Origin: Bacteroides faecis MAJ27
GTDB lineage: Bacteria; Bacteroidota; Bacteroidia; Bacteroidales; Bacteroidaceae
Reading direction: 5' to 3'
Length of the DNA stretch: 36,068 nucleotides
NCBI RefSeq assembly: GCF_900106755.1
Contig: NZ_FNNN01000037.1
Coordinates: 1 to 36,068, forward strand
Shown: piece by piece, positions 1-8,263 of the stretch
Layout of the letters: every line of letters begins with the position of its first letter
Position numbering within the stretch: the first letter of the stretch is position 1
Program-made: the position numbers and the translations under genes
The notes under the pieces: generated by a model
The model's database searches: none
What the model was told of the DNA's origin: nothing
What the model saw: the letters and a program-made list of their open reading frames with translations, nothing else

Positions 1-138
1 TTGTTCCAAAGCCGCTAAAGCTGTCCGAACACGTGTCTCAATATCGGATACCGAATCGTCCCAACCTGCCTGACGTGCAATTTCCAATGCAGAACGTGTC
101 AGGATAATGCCGCAATACCTGTTCCTATCAGATTGGCA
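1..138 (-). pseudogene. edge fragment of an unidentified minus-strand gene
   Basis: Read on the minus strand, about 43 codons are open toward the left edge (ending ...SDIETRVRTALAALEQ). The frame is preceded by a stop at about 132. A neighbouring frame upstream reads FVNNANLIGTGIAA, which suggests one frameshift near 110. The composition is protein-like (alternating helical residues) and the reading continues beyond base 1, so this is probably a broken remnant of a longer gene. It vaguely recalls the accessory region of RecQ-type helicases of Bacteroides, but that is only an impression. Confidence 0.25.
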
Positions 139-521
139 TTATTTACAAAGTACTTCGGTCATAATTTGGGGTAATAAATGCCCTGAATTTATAAGAAAGA
201 GGGACATTTACTGAATATCCCTACTTATATTGCTATTATAATAAGTTGTATTGCCCTCTATCTTTTTCTGATAGTATAATACCTGTCACCGTATCACCAG
301 TTGTGAAAGCCGAGCAATCAATAAACTAATCTATTGACCACGGCAATCAATGACATGACGCTTTATAGTCAGTTACAGTTTCACAAGTTGCACCCACTCC
401 AGTAGAAATTAAAGTTATGAACAGAAAAAATCACTACCCTAATACAAGTTGTATTTAGCCAACTCGTATTAGGGCAAGACAACAAGTCTATATCAACTTT
501 TAACATATAGTCTCCTAAATA
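139..521. other. intergenic stretch with coding relics
   Basis: No intact gene is seen here. One minus-strand stretch at 236-301 reads TGDTVTGIILSEKDRGQYNLL and then a stop. It resembles the end of the small membrane immunity candidate at 4472-4885 (LGDSVDIIYLES) and may be the tail of a lost immunity gene. The only clear signal is the terminator hairpin at 437-474. This is the distal end of the Rhs tip array, where degraded modules would be expected to accumulate. Confidence 0.4.
425..474 (-). terminator. Rho-independent terminator closing tip module 3
   Basis: On the minus strand CCCTAATAC (474-466) pairs with GTATTAGGG (445-437), extended by AGTTG/CAACT pairing, and is followed by a run of six T (430-425). 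It lies about 48 bases after the stop of the membrane protein at 522. The hairpin at 4376-4414 has nearly the same sequence, so the two tip modules end in the same terminator. Confidence 0.75.
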
Positions 522-884
522 TTAACCAAACATTTTTCTTAATAATGTCTTTATAATATCATAAATAAGCAGAATAATGAGCAATCCATGAGGGATAATT
601 TCTACCATAACAACACCTCTTTCAGGCAAAGAAACAAGAAAAAGAGACCAAATTATGATATTAGTTAATAGGAACCAAAGCCATTCTTTCTTTGAGGCGG
701 CTTGTTCAAAATTGAAACATACTTTTTTTAATCGCAAATAAACAAATGCGATATTATAAGTATAGTATATCATACCAATAATAAACATTGTACTTTGTAA
801 TGCGATATCAAAACCATCAAAGATTAACATCACTACAAAGAAAGCAACAGACCAAAATATAAATTCACTACCTATTCTTATCAT
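522..884 (-). CDS. small multi-pass membrane protein, immunity candidate of tip module 3
   Basis: This is a 120-residue protein with about four hydrophobic segments (roughly residues 8-25, 30-50, 68-85 and 95-112) and basic ends. I do not recognise a family. Its start codon overlaps the last 17 bases of the toxin-tip frame ending at 868. Such tight coupling is typical of a toxin tip and its immunity gene in polymorphic toxin loci. A terminator follows. The immunity role is inferred from position and size only. If the toxin tip is dead (see 868-1733), this gene may persist as an orphan immunity function that protects against siblings. Confidence 0.65.
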   Translation of the reverse strand: MIRIGSEFIFWSVAFFVVMLIFDGFDIALQSTMFIIGMIYYTYNIAFVYLRLKKVCFNFEQAASKKEWLWFLLTNIIIWSLFLVSLPERGVVMVEIIPHGLLIILLIYDIIKTLLRKMFG

Positions 885-1733
885 CTTTATTTAATTGTTT
901 TATAGCTTCCGATACTCCACTAGAAATTGATGTATTTGCAGCTTCTGCAGTTCCAAAACCATAGCCTGCAGCCTTTTTCGCAGACTGTTCTGCTCTTTTC
1001 GCTCTGGATTCTCTTGGATTATTTCCTGCAACACGTCTATCGTGGTCAGCCAATCTTCGTAAAGTTTTTCCTTTTGCAGAGTTTTGATAAGAGGATTTTA
1101 TATAATTACCAACTACTCCACTCGCTTGTCCAGCCATGACATCTGTTAGTACAGATTTTCCACCAACATGTCTTTTTTCAACTAATTGAGATGTTACACT
1201 TACCGTAGCATCTGCCGCCATATCACCTGCAACTGTTAATGTCTTAGCTACCTTGCCACCTGCCTGAACTAGTTTTGAAACTGTTACTGCCTTACTAACA
1301 ACATTAGCTAATCCAACACCTGCCATACTTGTAACAGCTGAGGTCAAAATTGATTTCCCATCTACATTAGTAAGGGATTCCGACCAAGACTTTCCTTCCA
1401 ACCTATTAACTGTAACCTGGGTAATATAATCAATTCCACACCTATCAAACCTGCAATCCAAGGAAATTCACCATCTGGATCTCTATGCTTTATTGGGTCA
1501 TTAATACAATATGTATAGGGTGATACAGTATAAAGTTTCTCACTTTGTGGATCTATAGTCGTCCATCCTCCCAATGTAGCATCATACATCCTCGCTCCAT
1601 AATCATACCAATCAATCCCGTTCTTTCTATCCAGTTCCTTACCATTATACTTATAAGGGTGAATAGCATTACTTACCGAACTTGGTAGCAGATCTACAAA
1701 GGCATAATAATGATTCACCTCTTTGAATGTCAA
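868..1733 (-). pseudogene. orphan RHS C-terminal tip, frameshifted (module 3)
   Basis: The upstream frame (1733-1362, TTG start directly after a stop) begins inside the RHS core. It carries PYKYNGKELDRKNGIDWYDY, then the core end HRDPDGEFPWIAGLIG. The same protein continues in another frame (to 868) as IDYITQVTVNRLEGKSW and about 180 more residues. Restoring one G at the GTGTGG run near 1436-1440 joins them as ...GLIGVGIDYITQ.... The remaining tip is Ala/Lys/Ser-rich with a hydrophobic stretch (residues about 40-65 of the second frame) and a basic region RVAGNNPRESRAKRAEQS. No toxin fold is recognised. There is no signal peptide or visible ribosome site, so it is a displaced tip and not an autonomous gene. 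Confidence 0.7.
1594..1658. repeat. 65-bp direct repeat in RHS core, copy 3
   Basis: By eye these 65 bases are identical to 3608-3672 and 5567-5631. They encode the conserved core segment around YKYNGKELDRKNGIDWYDYG on the minus strand. All copies have the same orientation, so recombination between any two would delete the intervening tip and immunity genes and fuse another tip to the full-length protein. Confidence 0.85.
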
Positions 1734-1824
1734 ATTCTAATCGACATTCCGATTGTTTATTTGATAATTCTGAGAAAATAACAACATTTGTGATTGCTCA
1801 ATATTTATAAAACATAAAATAGAG

Positions 1825-2880
1825 TCACCATCCACGAAAACGATACCCTCTCAGATCTTTATCGTGCACTTTATTATTGTAAAATATCTTAGACTTGTCG
1901 CCAGGAATATACTTTTGCGTTTCTGAGTCTACCGTTATGTAACTAAAGATGGTTGCATCATTGTGCAATATTCTGAAGTTTGTCGGTATTCCATTCATCT
2001 TCAAGAAACAAAAAGTAGAATCACTGAATAACCTATACATTGACATCCAGACATCTTGTTCTGGTAAATTTTGAAGAAATCTTTGAGGAGATTCACTGTC
2101 ATACCTCAGGTAGGCATATTCGTGAGATCCAAGAATTATAGGTAGTGAGTCTCTCAAAACCAATTTTAGAGTATCCGTCTTGTTCACCAAAGCAAAACTT
2201 AAATTGCTCAAATTGTTATTTGATAATACTATAGTTGAATCCGTTTGATTTTTTAATTGAATAACTCCATAAAATCGGTTTATATAACGTTTCAGAGTAT
2301 CTACTCCAAGATCCCCAAGTCTGGAAAGCAATGAATCCGCAACAACAATATAATGTTTGTCCATTGACATAAAAACAGGCTGACTTTGAGGAGAGCCTCC
2401 GGAAAGATACGGCCAAAGTTCCGGCATCTCTACTATATTATCATATTCCTCTCTATATTTCACCAAAACATGTTCTTTTCCATATTTTTGAAGAGCTAAC
2501 AACCAAAAACCGTCATCAAAATCAAGAGAATTTGACTGAAAATTAGAATCAGCGACGATACCTTTCTCAAATAGTTCATTCCGCGACATTTCCTGTTCAT
2601 CCAATTCTATAAAACAGAGATATTTATCTTTGTAACTCAACACTCTAGAAGGTAACTCGTCAGTACAAGACGCAGCAGAATCTGAGGGTCTGACACGATA
2701 AATAACATTAGAATCATTTGATACTATCTCTAATACTTCCAAATATGAATGGTGAATATAGTTACTGTCAATCAACATCGCAACTAGGATAGCTGCCCGT
2801 TGATGAATATCCTCAGGAGAGGTGGAGGGGGACATACATCCCCCTATTAAAATTAACGAAAGAATTAATCTACTTTTCAT
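1825..2880 (-). CDS. lipoprotein, candidate immunity protein of tip module 2
   Basis: This is a 351-residue protein with a short lipoprotein signal (MKSRLILSLILIGGC, lipidation Cys15). The remainder is soluble, acidic and rich in Ser/Asp/Tyr, with no motif I can assign. It starts 30 bases after the stop of the JAB-tip orphan at 2911. A periplasmic or outer-membrane-anchored immunity or accessory protein is therefore plausible, because the partner tip would be met outside the cytoplasm. The size is large for an immunity protein. An alternative is a cargo lipoprotein unrelated to the toxin. Confidence 0.7.
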   Translation of the reverse strand: MKSRLILSLILIGGCMSPSTSPEDIHQRAAILVAMLIDSNYIHHSYLEVLEIVSNDSNVIYRVRPSDSAASCTDELPSRVLSYKDKYLCFIELDEQEMSRNELFEKGIVADSNFQSNSLDFDDGFWLLALQKYGKEHVLVKYREEYDNIVEMPELWPYLSGGSPQSQPVFMSMDKHYIVVADSLLSRLGDLGVDTLKRYINRFYGVIQLKNQTDSTIVLSNNNLSNLSFALVNKTDTLKLVLRDSLPIILGSHEYAYLRYDSESPQRFLQNLPEQDVWMSMYRLFSDSTFCFLKMNGIPTNFRILHNDATIFSYITVDSETQKYIPGDKSKIFYNNKVHDKDLRGYRFRGW

Positions 2881-2910
2881 CTTTTCAGTTTTATTAAATC
2901 CTTTATATAA

Positions 2911-4338
2911 TTATATATACCTGTTTTTTTCTACAACCGGTGTCTCCTTTATATTGCTCTTCGTATTATTATACTCATATAATATTCGATTTGCCTGAAA
3001 GTATACTAGATTCTTACTCTTTGGATTAGCGTTTCTTAAATCATTACCGTAGCCACCTTTAGTTCCTCCCGAATCTGGATGAGAATGTATTTGCACCTTA
3101 CTTTCTCCTACAACTCCAAGATTATTCTTAGCAGAAATTCCATTTTGCACAGTATTTGGTTGTTGATCAGTTGCAATAATAGCTGTATGCACTCCACCAG
3201 ATTCAAATACACTCAATGACCATTCTACTTTAGTATTTTCAGCTACAAATTGAAATAAATTGGACGCATCAGCAATGTTTGTACTGGCTCCGAATGATTT
3301 ATAGCCATTATGAGATTGCTGAACCTTTACCATTTCTTCAAGCAACCCTTTTTCAGTCATTTCTATTTTATTTCCACCTTTGGGATTCTTGCTATCACCT
3401 GAATAGGTATATAATATATCGGTTTCGGTTGGTACATTCAAGCGAGTTAACCGTCCTGTTTCAGATACTATATAATCATCCTTTCCATCTAAATCTATCC
3501 TCAACACCGGATTGTTCTTACAATAAGTATACGGACTCCAACTATAATACTTCTTACTCATCGGATCCACCACATGCCATCTCCCTATCGCCGGATCATA
3601 ATGTCTTGCTCCATAATCATACCAATCAATCCCGTTCTTTCTATCCAGTTCCTTACCATTATACTTATAAGGCTGAACACCCCTCGAAGCAGTAAACAAT
3701 CCGCCGAATGGGTAATAATCATTAGTTTCTTCCACATAACCGTCCTTATCTGCTACCACACGGATATTTCCCTGATGATCTTTCAGATAAAAATGAAACT
3801 TCTTATCAGGGAAACTTATATACCCCGATTCATTCAGCAACATCTTCAAAGAGCCGTTCTCATAGATCGCATTGCCACAGTAATCGGTAGTAGAGGTCAC
3901 ATTATTCACCATATGGAGCGTACGGAGTTTCCTGCCATCAGCACCGTACTCGTATTCAATAACGTTCCCTTCCGTAAACGATACCTGACTTGGCAAATTT
4001 AAAAGATTATATTGAATAACAGCTATTTTTTTGTTTAAATCTTTAGTCAAATTACCGTTTTTATCATACAAATATTCCACTGACTGATTGACGCCATATT
4101 TAAATCCCATACCGTTACCATATACAGAGTGGGTAGCGTTGTCTTTTACTGCTTGCAACCGGTTGCAAGCATAAGTGAGATTAAGATTATCAATCAAACC
4201 ATATTCAGTAGCAGAAGTCTGTCCGTGACGGAGTAAGCCAAGGATATTACCCATTTTATCATAAGCCGTAACCTGTTCATTAAAGCGGTTCGGATTCGTT
4301 CTTAAAGTACTTCTTTCTCCATAAATAGCATTTTTCAT
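2911..4338 (-). CDS. orphan RHS tip with JAB/MPN-like metalloprotease toxin (module 2)
   Basis: The protein has 475 residues. Residues 1-270 repeat the end of the full-length RHS protein (YD repeats, then PYKYNGKELDRKNG at about 221 and the ArgHisTyrAspPro core). The variable tip follows after DLDGKD. Near residue 416 it carries VGESKVQIHSHPDSGGTKGG, with a Glu and a His-x-His-Pro motif followed by Asp. This is the JAMM/JAB zinc site pattern used by JAB-like toxins of polymorphic systems. The expected Ser of the motif is not obvious. The frame opens inside the core right after a terminator, without signal peptide or promoter. It is probably silent until recombined onto the gene at 5269-8217. 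Confidence 0.75.
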   Translation of the reverse strand: MKNAIYGERSTLRTNPNRFNEQVTAYDKMGNILGLLRHGQTSATEYGLIDNLNLTYACNRLQAVKDNATHSVYGNGMGFKYGVNQSVEYLYDKNGNLTKDLNKKIAVIQYNLLNLPSQVSFTEGNVIEYEYGADGRKLRTLHMVNNVTSTTDYCGNAIYENGSLKMLLNESGYISFPDKKFHFYLKDHQGNIRVVADKDGYVEETNDYYPFGGLFTASRGVQPYKYNGKELDRKNGIDWYDYGARHYDPAIGRWHVVDPMSKKYYSWSPYTYCKNNPVLRIDLDGKDDYIVSETGRLTRLNVPTETDILYTYSGDSKNPKGGNKIEMTEKGLLEEMVKVQQSHNGYKSFGASTNIADASNLFQFVAENTKVEWSLSVFESGGVHTAIIATDQQPNTVQNGISAKNNLGVVGESKVQIHSHPDSGGTKGGYGNDLRNANPKSKNLVYFQANRILYEYNNTKSNIKETPVVEKNRYI

Positions 4339-4364
4339 ACGGTTAGCTCCATCATACGTAAAAC
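3579..4364. repeat. 786-bp direct repeat of RHS core, module 2 copy
   Basis: This copy aligns without net gap to 5538-6323 (constant offset 1959) and encodes the same RHS core residues. Identity is very high at 3579-3880 and lower, mostly synonymous, toward 4364. The homology stops within about 12 bases of the terminator hairpin arm at 4376, so the orphan module has a sharp upstream boundary. Confidence 0.85.
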
Positions 4365-4414
4365 AAAAAGGAATACCCTAATACAAGTCGTATTCTAGTC
4401 AACTCATATTAGGG
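4364..4414 (-). terminator. Rho-independent terminator closing tip module 1
   Basis: On the minus strand CCCTAATA (4414-4407) pairs with TATTAGGG (4383-4376), followed by TATTCC and five T (4369-4365). It lies about 58 bases downstream of the stop at 4472 and almost duplicates the hairpin at 437-474. The orphan module 2 begins immediately after it, so it also insulates the orphan from upstream transcription. Confidence 0.75.
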
Positions 4415-4471
4415 TAAATACTTTATTAATCAATTTATGTAAAGATAAGATCGATTAAGTTATAATATATA

Positions 4472-4885
4472 TCATCTTTCACTTTTTAGAGAAACACAAG
4501 CATTTATAGAAGGTATCGATTCTAAGTAGATAATATCGACACTATCTCCTAAGTGATACAGAGTATCTTCAACTGAAATGGTTGAATCTTTTCTATATAA
4601 TTTCCCGTTTTTATAAAAAGAATAAGAATAATGAGGAATCCCATATCTTCCACTCCATGGACGAGGACGCATTGTGCCAGATAAAACAGCTTTGCTCTTT
4701 TCTCCCCAAATTGGTAATACGATTTCATGCATAATTCCTCTATAAAACCAAAGAGGTGATGAAAATATGAGTAACATGATCAGAATGCCGATACAGCCTT
4801 TCTTTTTCTCTATCTTTTCTCTTATAATTCGCTTATTTATATGTTTTCCATGATTCATGTTTTTACTGTTTTTGTTCTTGTTCAT
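4472..4885 (-). CDS. single-pass membrane protein, immunity candidate of tip module 1
   Basis: The protein has up to 137 residues. A Lys/Asn-rich N-terminus is followed by one membrane segment (about residues 31-48, CIGILIMLLIFSSPLWF). A soluble domain follows with a pattern like DUF3592 proteins (SYSFYKNGKLYRKDSTISV... LGDSVDIIYLES). The start overlaps the end of the detached tip frame (4863) by 23 bases; Met10 at 4858 is an alternative start. The overlap and the terminator 58 bases downstream fit an immunity gene. The family assignment is tentative. Confidence 0.65.
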   Translation of the reverse strand: MNKNKNSKNMNHGKHINKRIIREKIEKKKGCIGILIMLLIFSSPLWFYRGIMHEIVLPIWGEKSKAVLSGTMRPRPWSGRYGIPHYSYSFYKNGKLYRKDSTISVEDTLYHLGDSVDIIYLESIPSINACVSLKSER

Positions 4886-5290
4886 ACTTCTTTTTATATG
4901 TTTTCATACTAATGCCAGTCACATTCTCTGGTGTCTTTTGTATCGCACGGTTAATAGTTTTACTAGCATCGACCAGACTATTTTTAGATGTTGCAATCTT
5001 TCGCGCTATCTTCGTTTCAGAAATACCTGGCATTTTTTCCATTATTTTAGTCGCCTTATTTTTACTTAGAATCATTTTATTTCCTGTCTGGTTAAGCTGT
5101 TTCCCAAGTCCTGAAACCATATTTTTCACACCCTTACCAACAATATCACTAGTCTTACCAATAATCTTATCTGTGATCACATCCCCAACTGTGTTTTTCA
5201 CAATATCTGAGGCACGATCGCCATCTTTTATGCCATTTATAGTATTTTTCGCAATAGCAACGCCTGCTTTAACTACTAATGTTTTCCCCA
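4863..5290 (-). pseudogene. detached C-terminal toxin tip of the RHS protein (module 1)
   Basis: Directly after the frameshift in the 982-residue RHS protein, another frame continues as KTLVVKAGVAIAKNTINGIK and runs to 4863 (an ATG-initiated part is 5201-4863, 112 residues). Removing one G from the GGGG run at about 5288-5291 joins the two frames. The tip is basic, with a C-terminal region SMKTYKKKYEQEQKQ and no recognised catalytic motif. It may be a short nuclease-like or pore-type tip, but nothing in the sequence decides. If the frameshift is real, the secreted protein lacks its toxin. Confidence 0.65.
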
Positions 5291-8217
5291 GAAGTTAAAC
5301 CTCCTTCCACAGCTGAAGCACCTACACTAACCCAATCTATATCATCAAAAGCGCCATTACCTGAAACAAGATTCGCAGCAACTTGAATTCCAAGATCCAC
5401 ACCTCCACCAATAAAAAAGCCAACAACATTATTGATAAACTTCCCTTCCTCATCTCGATGGCAAATTGGATTTCCTCCACAATAACCATAAGGAGTTAAA
5501 GGGTAGTATTTATCAATCATCGGGTCCACAGTAGTAAATCTCCCTATCGCCGGATCATAATGTCTTGCTCCATAATCATACCAATCAATCCCGTTCTTTC
5601 TATCCAGTTCCTTACCATTATACTTATAAGGCTGAACACTCGTCGAAGCAGTAAACAATCCGCCGAATGGGTAATAATCATTAGTTTCTTCCACATTACC
5701 GTCCTTATCTGCTACCACACGGATATTTCCCTGATGATCTTTCAGATAAAAATGAAACTTCTTATCAGGGAAACTTATATAACCAGCCTCATTCAGCAAC
5801 ATCTTCAAAGAGCCGTTCTCATAGATCGCATTGCCACAGTAATCTGTTATAGAAGTAACACCGTTTATTACATGAGCTGTACGAAGTTTTCTACCATCCG
5901 ACCCGTACTCATATTCAATCACGTTACCGTCGACAAAAATTACCTGACTTGGCAAATTTAAAAGATTATATTGAATAACAGCTATTTTTTTGTTTAAATC
6001 TTTAGTCAGATTACCGTTTTTATCGTAAGCGTATTCAATTGTTTGATTTGCACCGTCCTTAAATTCCATACCGTTGCCGAATACAGAATGGGTAGCGTTA
6101 TCTTTTACCGCTTGCAGTTGGTTGCCATCATACGTAAGGTTCAGGTTATCAATCAAACCGTATTCCGAGGATGAAGTCTGACCATAACGGAGCAAACCAA
6201 GTATGTTCCCCTTTTTATCGTAGGCGGTTATTTGTTCATTGAATCGGTTAGGATTTACCGACAAGCTGTTCGTTTCTCCATAAATAGCATTCTTCATACG
6301 GTTAAGACCGTCGTATGTAAAACGGTAACCGCTTTCATTATTGGACGGACCCGCTTTCCAAAGCACACTGCTGATATTCCCATTGTAACAAGGTGTATTA
6401 CCTTCCAATTGATCCTGATAATATAAAGTCTGATTAAAAAGACTTCCGCTGATGCTGCGCGTCCAAGAACGGATATTATAGCCGTAATCTGTTTTCAGCT
6501 TTGGGTTCCCGTTTCGGCGTTCCGATTTTAATCGACCGACTTCGTCGTAAACGTTATCAACCAAAGTGATTAAAGGGTCATTGTTCAATTGATAAGTGGT
6601 ACGAAGCAAGCGGTCGGCGTGATCATACGTATGCTTACGGATTTCAGTGATCGTTTCTTCTCCGGGAATCGCGTATACTTGTTTCACTTCCGTTGGTTGA
6701 CCGGTAAAGCTGTAAGCGATATATGTCTGTTTGGTACCGTTAAGTTCGTTGTTACCTTTCTGCTGGATCATTCGGTAGCGGTCATCATAATACATCACTG
6801 AGTAAAGATATCCTGTTACCGATCCTGTTTTAGAAAGCCGTGCTGTCAATGATCCGGTCTGTTGACCTCTACAGCCGCCGTCATAACGTTTACCGTAGGG
6901 GTCTGCCGATTCGTATGCGGTAGCTGTTCCGGAAGGGAAATCGTTCTGCCCGATGAAGTCATAGCTATCGAAGTATCTTGCTGTCAATATAACGGGAGTA
7001 TTTAATGTTATCCCCGAGACTACATATCCTTTTGTAGCATTCGTCGTTTTATCCAGAGTAGCTTTTACGATTATCGTACTGCCTAAAGGGGTCATGCTAT
7101 AATTCAGCACGTTTTTACAAGTACCTGTCAAAACGATTCTGCCAAATGCATCCGGAATACTGAACAGCCATTCTCCCTTATCACGCTGCATATCGTCTTG
7201 AGTGAAGATGGCCCTGTCGGCAGCATCATACACAGTATACACCGGTCCGCATCCGGGTAGTTTTTTATAAATACAGCGATTCTTGCTATCGTACTTATAT
7301 ATATAAGCATACTTCTTAAGAGCAACATTGTCTTCATTCCATGAGCCGCTACTGCCCGTCAGTACATCTGCAGCCAAAGGAGGAAGAACAAAACGCAAGT
7401 TTCCGGCATTGTCATACACATAGTAAGTATCCAGCCATTCTGCCCCATTCATCTGACGGGAAAGAATCAATCTCTCTACTTTGTCCTTAAACTCATAGCT
7501 GACGTTGCCGTCTTCATCCGTCGTTTTTACTACCCGAAGAGAACCGTTTCTATAATTACCGGAACATGTCAGCGTAGTTTCACTACACCTGTACAAGCGT
7601 GCATTCAATGCTACTTCAGTATTTGAATTGGTCAGATAATCAGCGCATACAGCTTTCTCCCCAGTATGCCAATCTTTTCCCGGTCCAAACTGTTGTTTGA
7701 TTCTGCCTTCTGCAGAACCTTCATATATAGTCTGGCTGTAAGGGTAAGTATCATACCCATAAAGTTCACTACTTCTTGCAGACTGCTGAACTTGAGAAGG
7801 ATCAACATAGGATCCGCCTGGATTTTCCATGGCTGTAGGCAACCATTGTCTTATCTCACGGTTCATACCGTCATACTCCTGCAAGGTAATCAGGTCATTC
7901 AGAGCGGGGGTGAAACCTTTCCTGATTTTCTCTGTCGGCAATCCCAAATGATTGAAATACTGTATTTCCTGCAGTTGCCCACTTTCAGGTAAAGTTTCCA
8001 GTGAATCAGTTTTCACCATGGGTCTCAGGGTGATAATATACGGTTGGTCATTGGAACCGCCGGCATACATAACAGGATCAATCGCTATTCCTGAAGTATC
8101 ATCCTGATTAGATGGAGAGGTTCCGGTCATGCCACTCACCCGATGCTCATGACCTTTCTGCCCGAAACTGACAATGGAGAACAGGCTGAACAATATAAAG
8201 CATATATATTTTTTCAT
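5269..8217 (-). CDS. DUF6443/RHS-repeat-associated core protein, secreted polymorphic toxin body
   Basis: The protein has 982 residues. It starts with a Sec signal (KKYICFILFSLFSIVSFGQ). A DUF6443-type N-terminal region follows (residues about 25-200, with PYIITLRPM and YDGMNREIRQWLP). Then come YD repeats (YDHADRLLRTTYQLN, YDKNGNLTKDLNKKI) and the RHS core near 860-895 (PYKYNGKELDRKNG, GARHYDPAIGR). RHS cores of this kind form a shell around a C-terminal toxin. The variable tip starts at about residue 925. It is cut by a stop at 5269 caused by a frameshift, and its remainder lies at 5290-4863. It starts 46 bases after the RHS protein at 8264, so the two are probably one operon. No type VI or type IX genes are in the window, so the secretion route is open. 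Confidence 0.85.
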   Translation of the reverse strand: MKKYICFILFSLFSIVSFGQKGHEHRVSGMTGTSPSNQDDTSGIAIDPVMYAGGSNDQPYIITLRPMVKTDSLETLPESGQLQEIQYFNHLGLPTEKIRKGFTPALNDLITLQEYDGMNREIRQWLPTAMENPGGSYVDPSQVQQSARSSELYGYDTYPYSQTIYEGSAEGRIKQQFGPGKDWHTGEKAVCADYLTNSNTEVALNARLYRCSETTLTCSGNYRNGSLRVVKTTDEDGNVSYEFKDKVERLILSRQMNGAEWLDTYYVYDNAGNLRFVLPPLAADVLTGSSGSWNEDNVALKKYAYIYKYDSKNRCIYKKLPGCGPVYTVYDAADRAIFTQDDMQRDKGEWLFSIPDAFGRIVLTGTCKNVLNYSMTPLGSTIIVKATLDKTTNATKGYVVSGITLNTPVILTARYFDSYDFIGQNDFPSGTATAYESADPYGKRYDGGCRGQQTGSLTARLSKTGSVTGYLYSVMYYDDRYRMIQQKGNNELNGTKQTYIAYSFTGQPTEVKQVYAIPGEETITEIRKHTYDHADRLLRTTYQLNNDPLITLVDNVYDEVGRLKSERRNGNPKLKTDYGYNIRSWTRSISGSLFNQTLYYQDQLEGNTPCYNGNISSVLWKAGPSNNESGYRFTYDGLNRMKNAIYGETNSLSVNPNRFNEQITAYDKKGNILGLLRYGQTSSSEYGLIDNLNLTYDGNQLQAVKDNATHSVFGNGMEFKDGANQTIEYAYDKNGNLTKDLNKKIAVIQYNLLNLPSQVIFVDGNVIEYEYGSDGRKLRTAHVINGVTSITDYCGNAIYENGSLKMLLNEAGYISFPDKKFHFYLKDHQGNIRVVADKDGNVEETNDYYPFGGLFTASTSVQPYKYNGKELDRKNGIDWYDYGARHYDPAIGRFTTVDPMIDKYYPLTPYGYCGGNPICHRDEEGKFINNVVGFFIGGGVDLGIQVAANLVSGNGAFDDIDWVSVGASAVEGGLTSGENISS
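5538..6323. repeat. 786-bp direct repeat of RHS core, module 1 copy
   Basis: This is the partner of 3579-4364 in the same orientation and without net gap. It lies inside the full-length gene, covering residues of about 631-893. The invariant 65-bp block is 5567-5631. Crossover here would replace tip 1 (5537-4472) by tip 2. Confidence 0.85.
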
Positions 8218-8263
8218 ATCTTCTTTAGTCTTTAGTTCGTTTTTTGAATCGTGTTTCTATCTC

